Source of the DNA: Pycnopodia helianthoides
Taxonomy: Eukaryota > Echinodermata > Asteroidea > Forcipulatida > Asteriidae
Direction: 5' to 3'
NCBI GenBank assembly: GCA_032158295.1
Contig: CM063250.1
Location: forward strand, 5,939,001-6,003,000
Length of the DNA: 64,000 nt
Part shown: positions 11,762 through 23,099 of the stretch, one piece after another
How positions within the stretch are numbered: position 1 is the first letter of the stretch
Layout of the letters: each line of letters opens with the position of its first letter
Program-made: the position numbers and the translations under genes
Notes under the pieces: model-generated
What the model was told of the DNA's origin: nothing
What the model saw: only the letters and a program-made list of their open reading frames with translations
The model's database searches: none

Positions 11762-12157
11762 TTAAAGGAACATTACAGAATTGGTGTTTGCTAACAAAAC
11801 AGTTGCTGGCAGTGCAAGCACTTTATGTAATCCACCATATACATAAACTGACAAACCTGTAGAAGTTTGAAATCGATCGGCCATCTGGGTCACGGGAAAA
11901 TAGGGAAAAACCAATTACGCATTATTTTGCATGAAATCATATAGATTCAACAAATGAATAAAACGCTCACTGAGCGGTAAACTCCAATCGGAAAATTAGT
12001 TGTTCATTTCTCATCAAATATGACGTTTCAGACAGAAATATTTCGAGGGATGTTTTCTACTATCATCATCATTAGACCGTGTAAGTTTTATGTAAATCTG
12101 TGATCAAAAAGTACATTTTACAAGTTTTTTTTCACCAATTCTGTAATGTTCCTTTAA
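11762..12157 (+). mobile_element. Family A TTAA-type MITE, copy 3 (in a duplicated block)
   Basis: TTAA-flanked, 396 bp, both inverted repeats present. Its right flank (12158-12200) is repeated after copy 4, showing that the element was duplicated with its surroundings rather than inserted twice. Confidence 0.9.
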
Positions 12158-12868
12158 AATTTGTTTTAATGGAAATCGTAGAATTGCAAGGGATCGCCAT
12201 TATCGCATTAGGTGGAGATCATTTCTCATTAAACTCTTCACTGATATTGACACAGTCGCTAGTTTACTGTTACGTTATTTGAAAATAGCCAACTCATGCT
12301 CACTGAGCTGTTCAATTTCGTTGAGTGATTTTCGTTACCAGAGCTTTTGTTAAACGGCAGCGTAAATTCCTTCCACGCTTGTCCTGTTGTGGCGCGGCAC
12401 CAAAGCCACGCCCTGCTGGGCACGGGGCTGGAACTACTGCAACATATACAGACGGGATGTTTGGGCGCGATGGTTCTACCAAGGCTACCTTGCTTGAGAT
12501 GATCGAGCAAGCTGATGACACTTTTTTCTTTATGGTAACTATTCAGGGTCATCTACATTGACATGATTCGACCGAATTCATGCCAATCATCTTTCTTTTT
12601 TGATTCAATTGACTGATCACTTGACTTTTGGGCAACCTTTAATTCCAATTTGTATTCACCATTAGTGACATTGTTTCATATTAATACATTCCTTATACTA
12701 TTGTTACTGTAAACATAACGTCTCATCCGTCGCCCCCTCCCCTCCGCCATCTTATCATTTTTTGGTTATTCCCTTATTTTTCTATTCGTCTGCACTGCTC
12801 ACCAGCTTTGGATTTTGGGGGTTTCGCTTTTATGGCTGGTCGTATACGCAACTAATGATGACTTTACA

Positions 12869-13261
12869 GAAGGAACATTACAGAACTGGTGTTTGCTAAC
12901 AAAACAGTTGCTGGCAGTGCAAGCACTTTATGTAATCCACCATATACATAAACTGACAAACCTGTAGAAGTTTGAGATCGATCGGCCATCTGGGTCACGA
13001 GAAAATAGTGAAAAACAGATTTAAACACATTTGCATGAAATCATATAGATTCAACAAATAAATAAAACGCTCACTGAGCGATAAACTCCAATCGGAAAAT
13101 TAGTTATTCATTTCTCATCAAATATGGCGTTTCAGACAGAAATATTTCAAGGGATGTTTTCTACTATCATCATCATTAGACCGTGTAAGTTTTATGTAAA
13201 TCTGTGATCAAAAAGTATATTTTACAAGTTTTTTTTTACCAATTCTGTAATGTTCCTTTAA
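12869..13261 (+). mobile_element. Family A TTAA-type MITE, copy 4
   Basis: Near-identical to copy 3, but its left end reads ACAGAAGGAACATT, so the left TTAA and two terminal A have been lost at the duplication junction. The right TTAA (13258-13261) is present. Confidence 0.9.
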
Positions 13262-13562
13262 AATTTGTTTTAATGGAAATCGTAGAATTGCAAGGGATCG
13301 CCATCTTATAATTTTTTGGTTATTCCCTTATTTTTCTATTCGTCTGCACTACTCACCAGCTTTGGATTTTGGGGGTTTCGCTTTTAGGGCTGGTCGTATA
13401 CGCAGCTAATGATGACTTCATTTATAAATTTCGCTCAAAAATGAGCAGGGGAAAAAAGAGCCAGGTAGGCCTATTTAGAAATGAGGATTCAGGAGATAAG
13501 ATTTCGTATTTAGGTTGACACTAGAAAGAAGCAAACGGATTGGTGTGAATCAACATTGCTAA

Positions 13563-13895
13563 ATGACGGTATAGACCATGTTACATTTGTTTACAGAGTG
13601 GTGACCTCGTACAGTAAAAATGCTATTCCTGACGGGCAAGATGCTACACAGGCTCAATGGGAAAAATTTATATTTTTGTGTCATGATTTTCACATAAATT
13701 CAAAATTTACAAAAGCAACAGCTGTACAGCTTTGCAGATGTCGGACAGTGCGATCTCCATAAAACATAAGATGTGTTGTATTCTTCCATTGAGCTGTGTA
13801 CAAATGTGCCCGCCGGATTAACAGGCTCTGTGGCTCTTTAGTAAACATGTGATGTCACAGGTCACACCGTCTATACTGCTTCGTTTTATAACAAG
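13563..13895 (+). repeat. Family M dispersed repeat, copy 2
   Basis: Inverse of 131-482 (see that entry). Begins near ATAGACCATGTTACA and ends near CACACCGTCTATA, giving imperfect inverted ends. Confidence 0.6.
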
Positions 13896-13899
13896 TTTT

Positions 13900-14715
13900 C
13901 AATTACATAAAAGACCTTGCATAAACGCAAGGTATCATTGTAATTGTTCGAAGATCCTGTTCCAAGTATAAGTGCGTCTACTTTTAGACATCTTTGGTTC
14001 GGTCAAAGTACTCAGACAAGTGCGGCCTTTACATTAACACTTGAGATGGCATTGTCGTGTCTGAAGATAACCTTCATTGAAGGCCTAATGGTTGGTGTTG
14101 GATTAAGTAACGCTGACAATCTGGCGGTACAGAAAGTTTAGTTTACTTTAGAATCAAGCAATAAACCACAAGGGGAACTGACTGTGGTTTGTTCCTTGAT
14201 GTTTGAAATAAAAAAAGACAATTGGACCCAGCTCGGCTCGGAATCGTGTGGTTTTGCTTCAAGAAATTCATCCCGAAAAACAAAACATTGTGACAAACAA
14301 AACAAGATTTTTCAAGCTTTTTGAAAGATGTTCAACTACAAAACCAAAAACCAACTCCGTGAAGGATAACAATATTAAAGACCAGCTTGAACAAAAACGG
14401 CAAAAAATGATCTTTGCTGAAATTTGTTTTTAAATAATTTCAAGGAAATTGTGTTCGCATAATTTGTATTCATTTTTAAAACTCTTCTCTTCTGCTTGAC
14501 GTCATCACACATGTGCGTGTAGAGCCTCGACTTCATGCTTCATTTTGTAATGTATGTATGTACCTGATTGGATGAAAGTGTCATTACATTACCGTGACCA
14601 TACAGAGTTATATTATGTTTATATTCACTGCTGTCCCCAATTCGAGGCTCTACTCGCAAATGGCTGAGCGTGCCAAGGGCGAGTTTAAATATCATTCCCG
14701 TTTACAATGTTTTGC
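13900..14715. other. Unassigned stretch
   Basis: No exon or repeat pairing recognised. Short open frames here have no supporting splice signals. Confidence 0.3.
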
Positions 14716-15107
14716 TTAAAGGCACTGGACACTATTGGTAATTACTCAAAATAATTGTTAGCATAAAAACTTACTCGGTAAAGAGCAATGGAGAGCTGTT
14801 GATAGTATAAAACATTGTGAGAAACGGCTCCCTCTGAAGTAACGTAGTTTTTGAGAAAGAAGTAATTTCTCTGTAAAATATTTGAATTGATTTTGAGACC
14901 TCACGCGTGAGGTCTCGAAATCAAGCATCTGAAAGAGCACACAACTTCGTGTGACAAGGGTGTTTTTTCTTCCATTATTACCTCGCAACTTCGACGACCA
15001 ATAGAGTTCAAATTTTCACAGGTTTGTTATTTTGTGCATATAAGTTGAGATACACCAAATGAGAAGACTGGTCTTTGACAATTACCAAAGGTGTCCAGTG
15101 TCTTTAA
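14716..15107 (+). mobile_element. Family B TTAA-type MITE, copy 1
   Basis: TTAA on both sides. Left end AAAGGCACTGGACACTATTG, right end CAAAGGTGTCCAGTGTCTTT. The central hairpin GAGACCTCACGCGTGAGGTC is a perfect 20-base palindrome extended on both sides. Non-coding, 392 bp. Minus-strand open frames inside recur in other copies and are repeat-derived, not genes. Confidence 0.9.
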
Positions 15108-15245
15108 GTAGCTGTTTCATCCGAGTGTAATGGCAGAAGAAGCATTACATGCACAATCGGGTAGCGATGACACTGCGAAAAATTACGCGTGTTGTGGACG
15201 TTCTGGAACTAGCAAGCTAATATTAATGGCAGTGTTTGTTAACTT

Positions 15246-15587
15246 GACGCCGCCACGTGTTTTCTGAATGACACCATTTGAATTTGCGTTTTTCAATTCT
15301 GGTTTGCATCCAGCATATACAGACATTTTGCATGTCAACATACGAATAATTATTACCTCTTCAAATATCATCTTGCGATGCAGAAATGGCGGTTTCAGGT
15401 TGGTAGCGTGCCCAAGATGACGCCGTCACGTTTTTTCCGAATGACACCATTTGAATTTGCGTTTTTCAATTCTGGTTTGCATCCAGCATATACAGACATT
15501 TTGCATGTCAACATACTAATAATTATTACCTCTTCAAATATCATCTTGCGATGCCGAAATGGCGGTTTCAGGTTGGTAGCGTGCCCC
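15246..15587 (+). repeat. Tandem duplication of a 173-bp unit
   Basis: Two adjacent copies start at GACGCCGCCACG (15246) and GACGCCGTCACG (15419). They share the ATGACACCATTTGAATTTGC, CAGCATATACAGACATTTTG and ATGGCGGTTTCAGGTTGG blocks. Only a few substitutions separate them, so the duplication is recent. No function apparent. Confidence 0.9.
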
Positions 15588-15589
15588 TA

Positions 15590-16615
15590 GATAGACACCG
15601 AAGACTTGATTGAAATTATAATGGCTATCATCTGAAATGATCCTTCCACACCCTCAACTCAATTAAAAAACAATTTTGGGGTAAGAGCATTCTCTCTTCA
15701 CCACTTGTATTATTTTCAAATACTCAGACAGGTCCAATCACCGAGCACCCATTCAACCCACAGACTCCCCTCGGTATGGATGGGACAGATCAACCATCTA
15801 CTTCTCTATGAACGGGGCAGGTTTTCTCTTTATGGTAACCAGTATAGGGAGGATGGGGTTGGAACAGCCTTTGACCACCCTCCCCCCACCCACCCACTGT
15901 TTCGATGTAAGCCTAACACCGTCTGATGTTTGCGAAGAGAAAAGTTAGACACTCACCCAGATCGCCTTTGGATTTGGGTTTAGTCTTTCTAAAACCATTC
16001 CATGTAATATGTCTTTATGCCACACGATATCTTGGAAATTGGAGTCAAAGTAGAAATTCTTTTCCACTCTCTCCCAAGACAGCGAAGTACTCTTGAAGAG
16101 GTTACGACACAAGTGGGACCTTTCAGTCGTTGTATAAGTAGATCAGAGCGTTTTTGGAAATGTTTTAAGTTATTGCCCTAGTGTTGATCCTCGTGTCAGA
16201 TTTCCCTCGGAGAAGAAGAAGAGGAACTTCTTTAAACTCAAGCAGGTGTTTTTTTGTAGGTTGATGTCTGCAGATCCGATTACGAGGTGGGTTTGGCGGG
16301 GGGGGGGGAGAACTTGAACAGAAAGAGGGTCACGATTATAGGCCAGGCTCCATTAAATATCTTTCCTAGAAAAAATCACATTTTTATGACAAGTAAATTT
16401 CAATTAACCGGGGACGCGTGTCAATGAATATGGAAGACAAAAACATGTTTGTGTGTCACTCACTCGATGGTTTATGTCAAAATGCAAATAGGCAAAAAAA
16501 AATAATAATAATAATAATTATTTGTCAGTTTCAGCAATTATACTAGAACGCAAAAAGAAAACTTGTAAGCATGAAGCCTGTTTATCTGGACTACGGAATA
16601 CATCCCGACTACTTG
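15590..16615. other. Unassigned stretch
   Basis: Contains a poly-G tract near 16299-16309 and an AAT microsatellite at 16500-16520. No exons recognised. Confidence 0.3.
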
Positions 16616-16618
16616 CCT

Positions 16619-16960
16619 GACAGCTAGGGTCATGGTTTTTGTCAACGTAATGCTAAATTGTAGGGCAAAATATCAATAAGCTACAATTGAATTCACCGGT
16701 GAAAGTTCAAGCTGAATACGGTGTCTAAATTGTTATTATTAAGAAGGGGGGAAAAGGGGAGGGGAAGGTCATGGTATTTTCATCAAGAACGTCGAATCCA
16801 TCCATGTTTAGAGAGGTGACAGCGGGTACCAACCGCATTTCTGGCCTTAGCTTTCGCGAACGGACACCACGGAAATTTGAAAGTTTCAGTCAACCCTTAG
16901 AAATCTGAGAAACGATTCATGCATTTCTCAGTAAAACATACCACACACTTTCTCAGGCTA
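16619..16960 (-). repeat. Family J dispersed repeat, inverted copy
   Basis: Reverse-complement match to 37786-38215 and 58552-58800: the GTCAACGTAATGC, AACGTCGAATCCATCCA, AGCGGGTACCAACCGCAT and CTGAGAAACGATTCATGCAT blocks occur in the same order. A poly-purine run (16745-16765) interrupts it. Confidence 0.65.
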
Positions 16961-17293
16961 TGACCTCAAGTCCCCCTGTACTGACCAGAAACTCGTATAC
17001 CAAGTCGACAACTACGTCATCCAACGATGTTCAAAGAAGTTATTATTGTGGTTTTATTTCTGCGTGACATCATTCGTGGAGAAACTAGAGTTACGTCATC
17101 ACAATCTCTCACTAGTGTCGCACCATCAACAGCTTCAGGTGCTTCTTTCCAGGAAAGTTTGTATGGTCATTACATGTTTGGGTAATTACTGAAGCCGTTA
17201 GCCGATTATATTAAAAACCTTCCTAACGGTTGGTTTAAACATTACGGGACTCTAGCCTCTCCTACGTGATAAAAGACCCATGCTGCCCGCCAA

Positions 17294-17330
17294 TTAAAGG
17301 AACATTACAGAATTGGTTTTGCTAACAAAA
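17294..17330 (+). mobile_element. Truncated left end of a family A element
   Basis: TTAAAGGAACATTACAGAAT and about 16 further bases of the family A left end, then an abrupt change to unrelated sequence at TGCAATATACGACG. It is followed 130 bp later by complete copy 5. Confidence 0.8.
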
Positions 17331-17855
17331 TGCAATATACGACGACATGACGTATACTGAAGACCGTATTCTTGATTATGTTTATTTGTTTTGTATGACG
17401 GTACGGCCCTTCAATCATGGCTGGTATAGAGTGTTTTCGCACAGGCAAAAATATTTACACATTAAAGGAACATTACAGAATTGGTTTTTGCTAACAAAAC
17501 ATTTGCTGGCAGTGTAAGCACTTTATGTAATCCACCATATACATAAACTGACAAACCTGTAGAAGTTTGAGATCGATCGGCCATCTGGGTCACGAGAAAA
17601 TAGTGAAAAACCGATTGCACATTTGCATGAAATCATATAGCTTCAACAAATGAATAAAACGCTCACTGAGCGATAAACTCCAATCGGAAAATTAGTTTAT
17701 TCATTTCTCATCAAATATGGCATTTCAGACAGAAATATTTCAAGGGATGTTTTCTAATATCATCATCATTAGACCGTGTAAGTTTTATGTAAATCTGTGA
17801 TCAAAAAGTATATTTTACAAGTGTTTTTCTTACCAATTCTGTAATGTTCCTTTAA
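17331..17855 (+). repeat. Segment shared in inverted orientation with 24650-25170
   Basis: 17331-17461 (GCAATATACGACGACATGAC to AAATATTTACACA) followed by family A copy 5 is repeated, inverted, at 25170-24650. The junction between flank and element is the same in both places, so the flank and the element were copied together. Confidence 0.85.
17462..17855 (+). mobile_element. Family A TTAA-type MITE, copy 5
   Basis: TTAA-flanked with both inverted repeats and all the usual internal blocks, 394 bp. Confidence 0.9.
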
Positions 17856-17859
17856 GAAA

Positions 17860-18650
17860 CACTCACAGGATGCAGAGATGTTGCGTCGTTACTTTATTCA
17901 AGAACCATCATTTTGATGCATGCACAATAACATAAAATAAAACTGTAGTGGGAGTCAGTACCTCAAAATAAAGCTAGTCCTGCCTAGAAAGTACCCAAGA
18001 AAACTGTTTAGATTTGCTTCACTCCAGTATAGGGGGTTTTATGAGGAGAGTAGTTGACAAAACTACCCGCACTCTGGTTTATTTCTAAAACTCTCAAAAA
18101 AGGGTTGTCTTGATCAACCAAAAGGGTCATTTGCAGACGCGTAGCCCCCCCCCCCCCCTATATGCTGCAATTATTCGATACCATCAAATTATTGGGTGAC
18201 AAAGGATCGACTGTCACTAATGTAAACACGCACATAAAACTAAAGATTAACCGGGTATCACTGTACTCAAGTTGAAATAAGAATCGATTAGCATGGGTGT
18301 ACGGGACAATGTTACGGACACCACTTAGCCTAAATAATTATTCAAGAAGTGGGTCAGAGGTCAACAATAGCAGACGCGTTACAGGCAGTATACACAAAAC
18401 TTACACCAGGCTTATGGTAGGTATATGTTATAATACAATAATAACTAACGAAAACCCGACTCCCAACATTTACCAATCTATGACCCTAACTCTAAAAAAA
18501 TCCTCTTCATGTTTCCTAAAAAACAGTATGTTAAATGATTCTCTACAGACATCTCTCAGTGTGATTCATTTTGGGGGCTAGTTCCGAATCGCACACAGGG
18601 GACCATTGTGCCCCTTGATCTCGATTTGTATTAATCACTGAATGGCATAA
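17860..18650. other. Unassigned stretch
   Basis: No exon recognised. Contains a poly-C run at 18148-18159. A 94-codon open frame at 18297-18581 lacks codon structure or splice support. Confidence 0.3.
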
Positions 18651-18651
18651 T

Positions 18652-19000
18652 TTAAAGGGTGTGTACAACATTGGTAAGGTTTTTAATTTGAATGTTCATC
18701 AGATTTGCAAATAACTTACATGGTATAAAGATGGTCATGGTGGAAAACTTCCCTTGAATTAGTTCTGCTTGAAATGTTATACTTTTTTAGGAAATGAGTA
18801 AAACTGTTAATCTTCATCACTAGTAACAAAATCCGATGTTTGAAAACAGTGAAAACATATAATGGGGGTTTTCACTGTTTTCTCATGACTCCGAATACCG
18901 GTTGAGCTTAGCATTTCACAGGTTTGTTACTTCATGTATATGTTGGGTCACATAAAGTGTGGATACTAGTCTTTAAAAATTACCAATATTGTACATGTAG
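18652..19000 (+). mobile_element. Family D TTAA-type element, copy 1
   Basis: Begins TTAAAGGGTGTGTACAACAT and ends ..ACCAATATTGTACATGTAGG, imperfect inverted ends. A central hairpin is formed by TTTGAAAACAGTGAAAAC and GTTTTCACTGTTTTC. The right half carries the TTCACAGGTTTGTTACTTC module common to families A-E. Confidence 0.8.
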
Positions 19001-19221
19001 GAAATGGACAGTTAAGCAGAAATGAAAAGAAAAGATGGACCAGAAAAAAGAGATATTCTAGCATTGCAGTAATCATTATTCTGCGAGGGTTTACAATTCA
19101 TACACAGCTTCTACTACTCATGCAACGGCGGCCCGCGATCTCTTAATTTAGTTTACTGTGTACTTATGTAATTGTAGGGCATATTACTAATTATTAGTGG
19201 TGCAGAAAGGGGGCACATTTG

Positions 19222-19534
19222 GGGGAATTATGCCTTTGATGTTTGATGATACAAGCTTGGAATTTGGCACACAGTCAGAGTATGGGTCAGAGTATGTCAT
19301 GAGACATTATTACTTGGCTAACGGCCATCGCAGATTGGAACTTTTAAAAAATAATATAGGTCAACATAATATAACCAGTAATTTTCAAAAGTTTTCTAGA
19401 TGGCTGCCATTGCTTGTTATTCTACCTAAATTGTTCCCAAGTACATCAGTGATGGCCCTATAGGTAAATATCTTTCTCATGACATACTCTGAATTTGTGC
19501 CAAACTCCATGCTTATTGTCAAAGGCACAATTCC
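19222..19534 (+). repeat. Imperfect hairpin-type element
   Basis: The left arm (GGAATTATGCCTTTGATG to CAGAGTATG..TCATGAGA) is mirrored by the right arm (TCTCATGACATACTCTG to TTGTCAAAGGCACAATTCC). The arms run about 75-100 bp with substitutions, around a loop of roughly 120 bp. Probably a foldback or MITE. Only one copy was noticed here. Confidence 0.6.
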
Positions 19535-20147
19535 ATCACATCTGCCGTAATGTATAACCCAACTTTGGCTGAATCGGTGCGTAAAATATTAGAAGACTAT
19601 TTGTTTTTTTAGGGCCTCAATTTTTTTCTGTAAAACACAAATTTAAATGTCAGTCAACTTTAAGGACTGTTGAAATATGTTGCATCGTATAGGAGTTGTT
19701 GAATTTGAACTTTTTACTGCATATTTTTGCTTTATTTCATGAGGATGTGAATCTTCCATAGAATGTTTGAGTATTTTTTTATATAATAACATTGGGTTGC
19801 TAGGGGCTTCTTGTTTTGTGTATTGTCGATCGTCTGCATGCAGCGTGTGCATAATGTTTTTGCATATCATGTAATGTCGTTTTATTCACTATGCAATTAT
19901 GTGCACATGTATGTGTGAAGTGACTGCGAATCTCCGCGTGAAATGAATGCAATGTCAAGTACATCCGTGGCAACATCCGGTCAAGCTGGTATCGGGCGTT
20001 ATTCACGAGCCTCGAAGTGTGACGTCAGATGTTCAGGCTTATGGGCTGATGAGCTTGTACTCATTCTTGTTCAGGATGTAGCGATGCATGTCGGGAAAAT
20101 TTGTCCTGCAGTCGGCGCAATACGCCGGCACAATCGCATCTTAATTA

Positions 20148-20399
20148 GTACCAAAGATTATAGAGTGCCGAAGTCGCAAGATCGGGAACTGGGGCTGAAA
20201 TAGGAAATGTGCACTGGACGCCATTTCAGCAAGCAACTCTTTTTATGCAACGATAGATCAGTGCAGACAATGACCATTGCTATCAATGATATAACAAAAC
20301 ATTTGCTTGCCGAAATGGCGCCCATGCGTATTTCACGTTCCAACAATAGATGGAGCTCCAGTTCCCCATCTTCGGCGCTCTATAATCTTTGATTAGTAC
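20148..20399 (+). mobile_element. Short inverted-repeat element, about 250 bp
   Basis: The ends are GTACCAAAGATTATAGAGTG and the complement of CTCTATAATCTTTGATTAGTAC, continuing through GCCGAAG..GATCGGGAACTGG to about 45 bp. A second inner inverted pair, CGCCATTTCAGCAAGCAA versus TTGCTTGCCGAAATGGCG, nests inside. No coding capacity. Confidence 0.75.
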
Positions 20400-20451
20400 A
20401 CACACGATGTGAACAAGTATGGAGGCTCCATGTATAATGCAGACGATCTGT

Positions 20452-20562
20452 GGTGCGCTTTTCGCGGTCGGAACCAATAACTGTTTCGGTCATTGCCCAG
20501 TGATAAAAAACAATGGCCAAGTCAACCGAAACAGCTATTGGTTCCGACCGCGAAAACGCACC
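20452..20562 (+). repeat. Perfect-looking short hairpin
   Basis: Left arm GGTGCGCTTTTCGCGGTCGG then AACCAATAACTGTTTCGGT; right arm is its inverse (ACCGAAACAGCTATTGGTT then CCGACCGCGAAAACGCACC). About 40-bp arms flank a loop of about 32 bp. GC-rich compared with its surroundings. Confidence 0.85.
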
Positions 20563-20609
20563 CCTGTATAAACCAAAGTAAGAATCAGTCCTGCGATCGA
20601 GCTCTATAG

Positions 20610-21094
20610 GTGCACCCCACTAAATAAACTCCCATAGCGTACAGTGCAAAATGCTAAATATTCAAAAATACACAAAAATTACTTTTTTAGAAGTCTCACA
20701 GTTTTTTAATAGTCAGCCTAAAGGGGGAATCTATCCACTGACTCTTGACTGCTATTCTCTGGTCAATTTGATATGGGGGTCCCTGGGGCCCGTCGAGCTA
20801 ATCCCCTCCAAATAAAAACACCACCACTACACAGGTGTAATTTTCCAAACTTCCGAGCATCAATCTTGAAAAATGCCCTACACCTCTCGGCAAATATGAC
20901 CATTTGTTTTTAGGGCCTATGTAATCAATAATACCTCAAGATGGAATCAGCCCCAGTCACCTTTGGGCAAACATTTCACCTGTACCCCCTTTTATTGGGT
21001 TCTCAATTCTGTCTGATATTAATATAATATTTTGAGGGCCTACAAAATATTAACGAGGCCGACGCTCTGTTTTCTCCGTATTTGGTGGGGTACA
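20610..21094 (+). mobile_element. Family H element, copy 1, about 485 bp
   Basis: Ends TGCACCCCACTAAATA and TATTTGGTGGGGTACA form short inverted repeats. It aligns throughout with 41035-41530, sharing CCCATAG..ATACAGTGC, CCCTGGGGCCCG, TTGAAAAATG.CC.TACACCTCTC and TTTTGAGGGCCTACAAAA. Non-coding. Confidence 0.8.
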
Positions 21095-21235
21095 CCACTA
21101 TGGTACAATGCAAAGAATGAAAACATTACTTGCAATGGATTTACACATAGAGCTGCATCATTATTTGAAGTCGAATCTTTCTCTGACAGGAAAAGGTGAC
21201 CGCGGGTTAGCAGGTCACGGGGAAGGGGGTCCAAT

Positions 21236-21540
21236 GCGCATGTGCAAGCGTCAGCCCATCCCCGGTGCCTTTTGAACGAGGCGCTCGGACCGAGCGAAGG
21301 GTAATATCTGCTTCGCTCGGCCCCAGCGGCCTATCCAGGACCGCTGGGATGGGCTAATCAGCTTGCACAGATTCTTGTTCAGGAAGTACCGTCATGCGTG
21401 CAGTGCTTGCAGTGTGAGTGTGATGCATGATGGGACTGAGCATGGGACTAAGCATTAACGTTAACGATACGTTTGCCCATCCAGCGCCTTTGGTTTTAAG
21501 GCAAGGCGCTGGGGACGAGCGAAAAATATCTGCGTGTTGT
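21236..21540 (+). other. GC-rich block with small palindromes
   Basis: Contains GCGCTCGGACCGAGCG, an outer pair AGCCCATCCC/GGGATGGGCT (about 21252-21356), and a related GCCCATCC..GGCGCTGGGG copy at 21475-21512. It stands out against the AT-rich surroundings and lies upstream of the possible small gene at 21867. It may be a degraded repeat or part of a promoter region. Confidence 0.35.
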
Positions 21541-21866
21541 TGCAGGAGACATGGCCGGAGAGGGCGCGCTCCATGCTGGACCTATACCCAACCACTCTTC
21601 CAGGACGTCGGGAAAAAGTAATTGATGACTCCCATGAAATCATTGCGGTGTGAAGAAATTCATCACTTCATCAGCGAGTCAAGTTCTCGTTATTATTACA
21701 GAACATTATTGATGCTTATACCGCACGAATTTGCAACCTGTGACAAATAAAGGCATCCGTTACAACGTTGATCTGGTGATCCTGTGTTATGCACGATGTC
21801 ACTTAGTGTGAGTCAGTTGTAGTTCGAGACGTCTCGTCTCCTCTCGGTTCCTGACTCCAGTGTCTC

Positions 21867-22327
21867 GATGGCTCGCTACACACTGGTGAGTGTGATCAGC
21901 GAACTACCAATCACAACCTCCTAGATATTGCCTTGTGATTTATTTAGAGCGTGTCACATGATATTTTTTATTTTAACTAGAACATGCAATTCCCGTAGCG
22001 ATCCAATGCTACATGCCCGCAGCAACCAGTGTACACTGCAAAAACTTTGGGTTAAAATTTAAGCTTTGAGCCGCTTACCTACTTTAGTGTAACTTGTTGT
22101 TTATCTGGCAGAAGCGAATTGTTGAAAGTAGTGTCTCCAGAGAAGATTGCAAGAGATTCAGTGATGCCGCCCCCATGGATGCAGTGTATGAGTTTAATAA
22201 TATAGCAGGCTGGCAAGCGCCTCGTACGATAAGACAAACTGTAGACGCCATGTGGCGACCTTGGTGGATCGGAACAAGTCTACAAATTTCAAATTCCACA
22301 TTAACAGCCAGCAGCAATCCGGACTAA
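21867..22327 (+). CDS. Possible two-exon small protein gene (77 codons)
   Basis: Exon 1 is ATGGCTCGCTACACACTG (21867-21884) running into a consensus donor GTGAGTGTG. Exon 2 begins after TTGTTTATCTGGCAG at 22112 and runs in phase to a TAA at 22325-22327. The spliced protein starts MARYTLKRIVESSVSREDC and ends LTASSNPD. It is Trp-rich in the middle (a WRPWW segment) and has no signal peptide or membrane span. Codon usage is balanced and GC content is higher than the flanks. I do not recognise the family. No AATAAA was found close behind the stop, so exon 2 may splice onward or this may be a chance model. The evidence is the matched phase-0 donor and acceptor with an intact 71-codon exon. Confidence 0.35.
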
Positions 22328-22415
22328 GCTCCATTGGCCCGATTAACACAATTTACGTAGTACTAACTTGCTTAATAATATCAGAACAAGGTTACTGTAG
22401 TTGAGTGGCTCACAG

Positions 22416-22800
22416 CAGCGGTCAGCAAACTTTTAGGCTGGCGAAACCAATGAAACTTTCAGGCACTCGACCGCAACCCGCTCGCTGATCGCCAGCAAAT
22501 TAAACCCCCTGCTGCAGAGGTAAAAACAAAACAGACTAATCTTAGCAGGGGTAACTTATTTCTTGAAGCAGTTGGTTTTCTTAAACAATCTTTAAAAGAG
22601 CTATTGTATCGAACTGATACAAAAATTACGGAAGAACATGAAAGATCGATTGTGAGGTAATCTTTATAGCTGACGGACTGATGAAAGGTGTTACGATAAA
22701 TTGTTAGCGCGTTTGACCCAAGTTTGGCGACCCACCTGATTTTGTTTTGGCTACCCACTTTTGGGTCGCAATCCATATTGTTTGAGATACGTATTTCTAG
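22416..22800 (+). mobile_element. Degraded hAT-like fragment (tentative)
   Basis: Starts CAGCGGTCAGCAAACTTTT, a typical hAT-type terminus, and has GGCGACCCACC..GGGTCGCAATCCATA text near 22728-22778 of the kind found at hAT ends. I could not pair the two ends cleanly or see a target duplication. Confidence 0.3.
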
Positions 22801-23085
22801 AGACTGAATCAAACTCAAGGTCTGGTGGTTGTGGGTGATCAGAGAGTGGGTTCGAATCCCGGTCGTGACATTTGTTTGTGTCCTCAGTATAGGAAGACGT
22901 GCACCTAACTTCAATTGCTTCTCACCGACCAGGAGTTTAAATGGGTACCTGCGAGAAAAGGGACTGTTGATGTGAACGATTGGCAGTCGGTGCTGCATAC
23001 TCCAAAGGAGTTGATGAGGTTTCAGGAATGCCAAATGAACAGGGGTAGTAATAGTGTAAGGTTCTTTGACACAACGTTTAAAAAA
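22790..23085 (+). mobile_element. tRNA-Leu-derived SINE, copy 1
   Basis: Contains ACTCAAGGTCTGGTGG, as in the anticodon arm region of a tRNA-Leu, and a perfect B box in GTGGGTTCGAATCCCG (around 22852). A tail shared with 23911-24235 follows: ATTGCTTCTCACCGACCAGG, AAATGGGTACC and a GAGTTGATGAGG block. Oriented plus. The 5' part is diverged. Confidence 0.75.
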
Positions 23086-23099
23086 AGTGCCTAACAATA

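Larger units (their letters stand above)
11762..13418 (+). repeat. Tandem segmental duplication, second unit with an internal deletion
   Basis: Unit 1 is 11762-12864: a family A element, a 43-bp segment X, about 550 bp of unique sequence, and a 114-bp segment Y (12751-12864). Unit 2 is about 12869-13418: a family A element, X, and Y (13305-13418), lacking the 550 bp. The two Y copies have equal length and differ at only a few bases. The hexamer CGCCAT stands at both deletion borders in unit 1 (12195-12200 and 12745-12750) and once in unit 2 (13299-13304). Confidence 0.85.

Noticed and set aside
14758..14988. Small minus-strand frame recurring at 60948-61130 with near-identical protein
   Set aside because: The recurrence comes from copies of the family B MITE, not from a gene family.
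22459..23097. 212-codon open frame on the minus strand
   Set aside because: It runs antisense through a tRNA-derived SINE and a hAT-like fragment and shows no protein family features.
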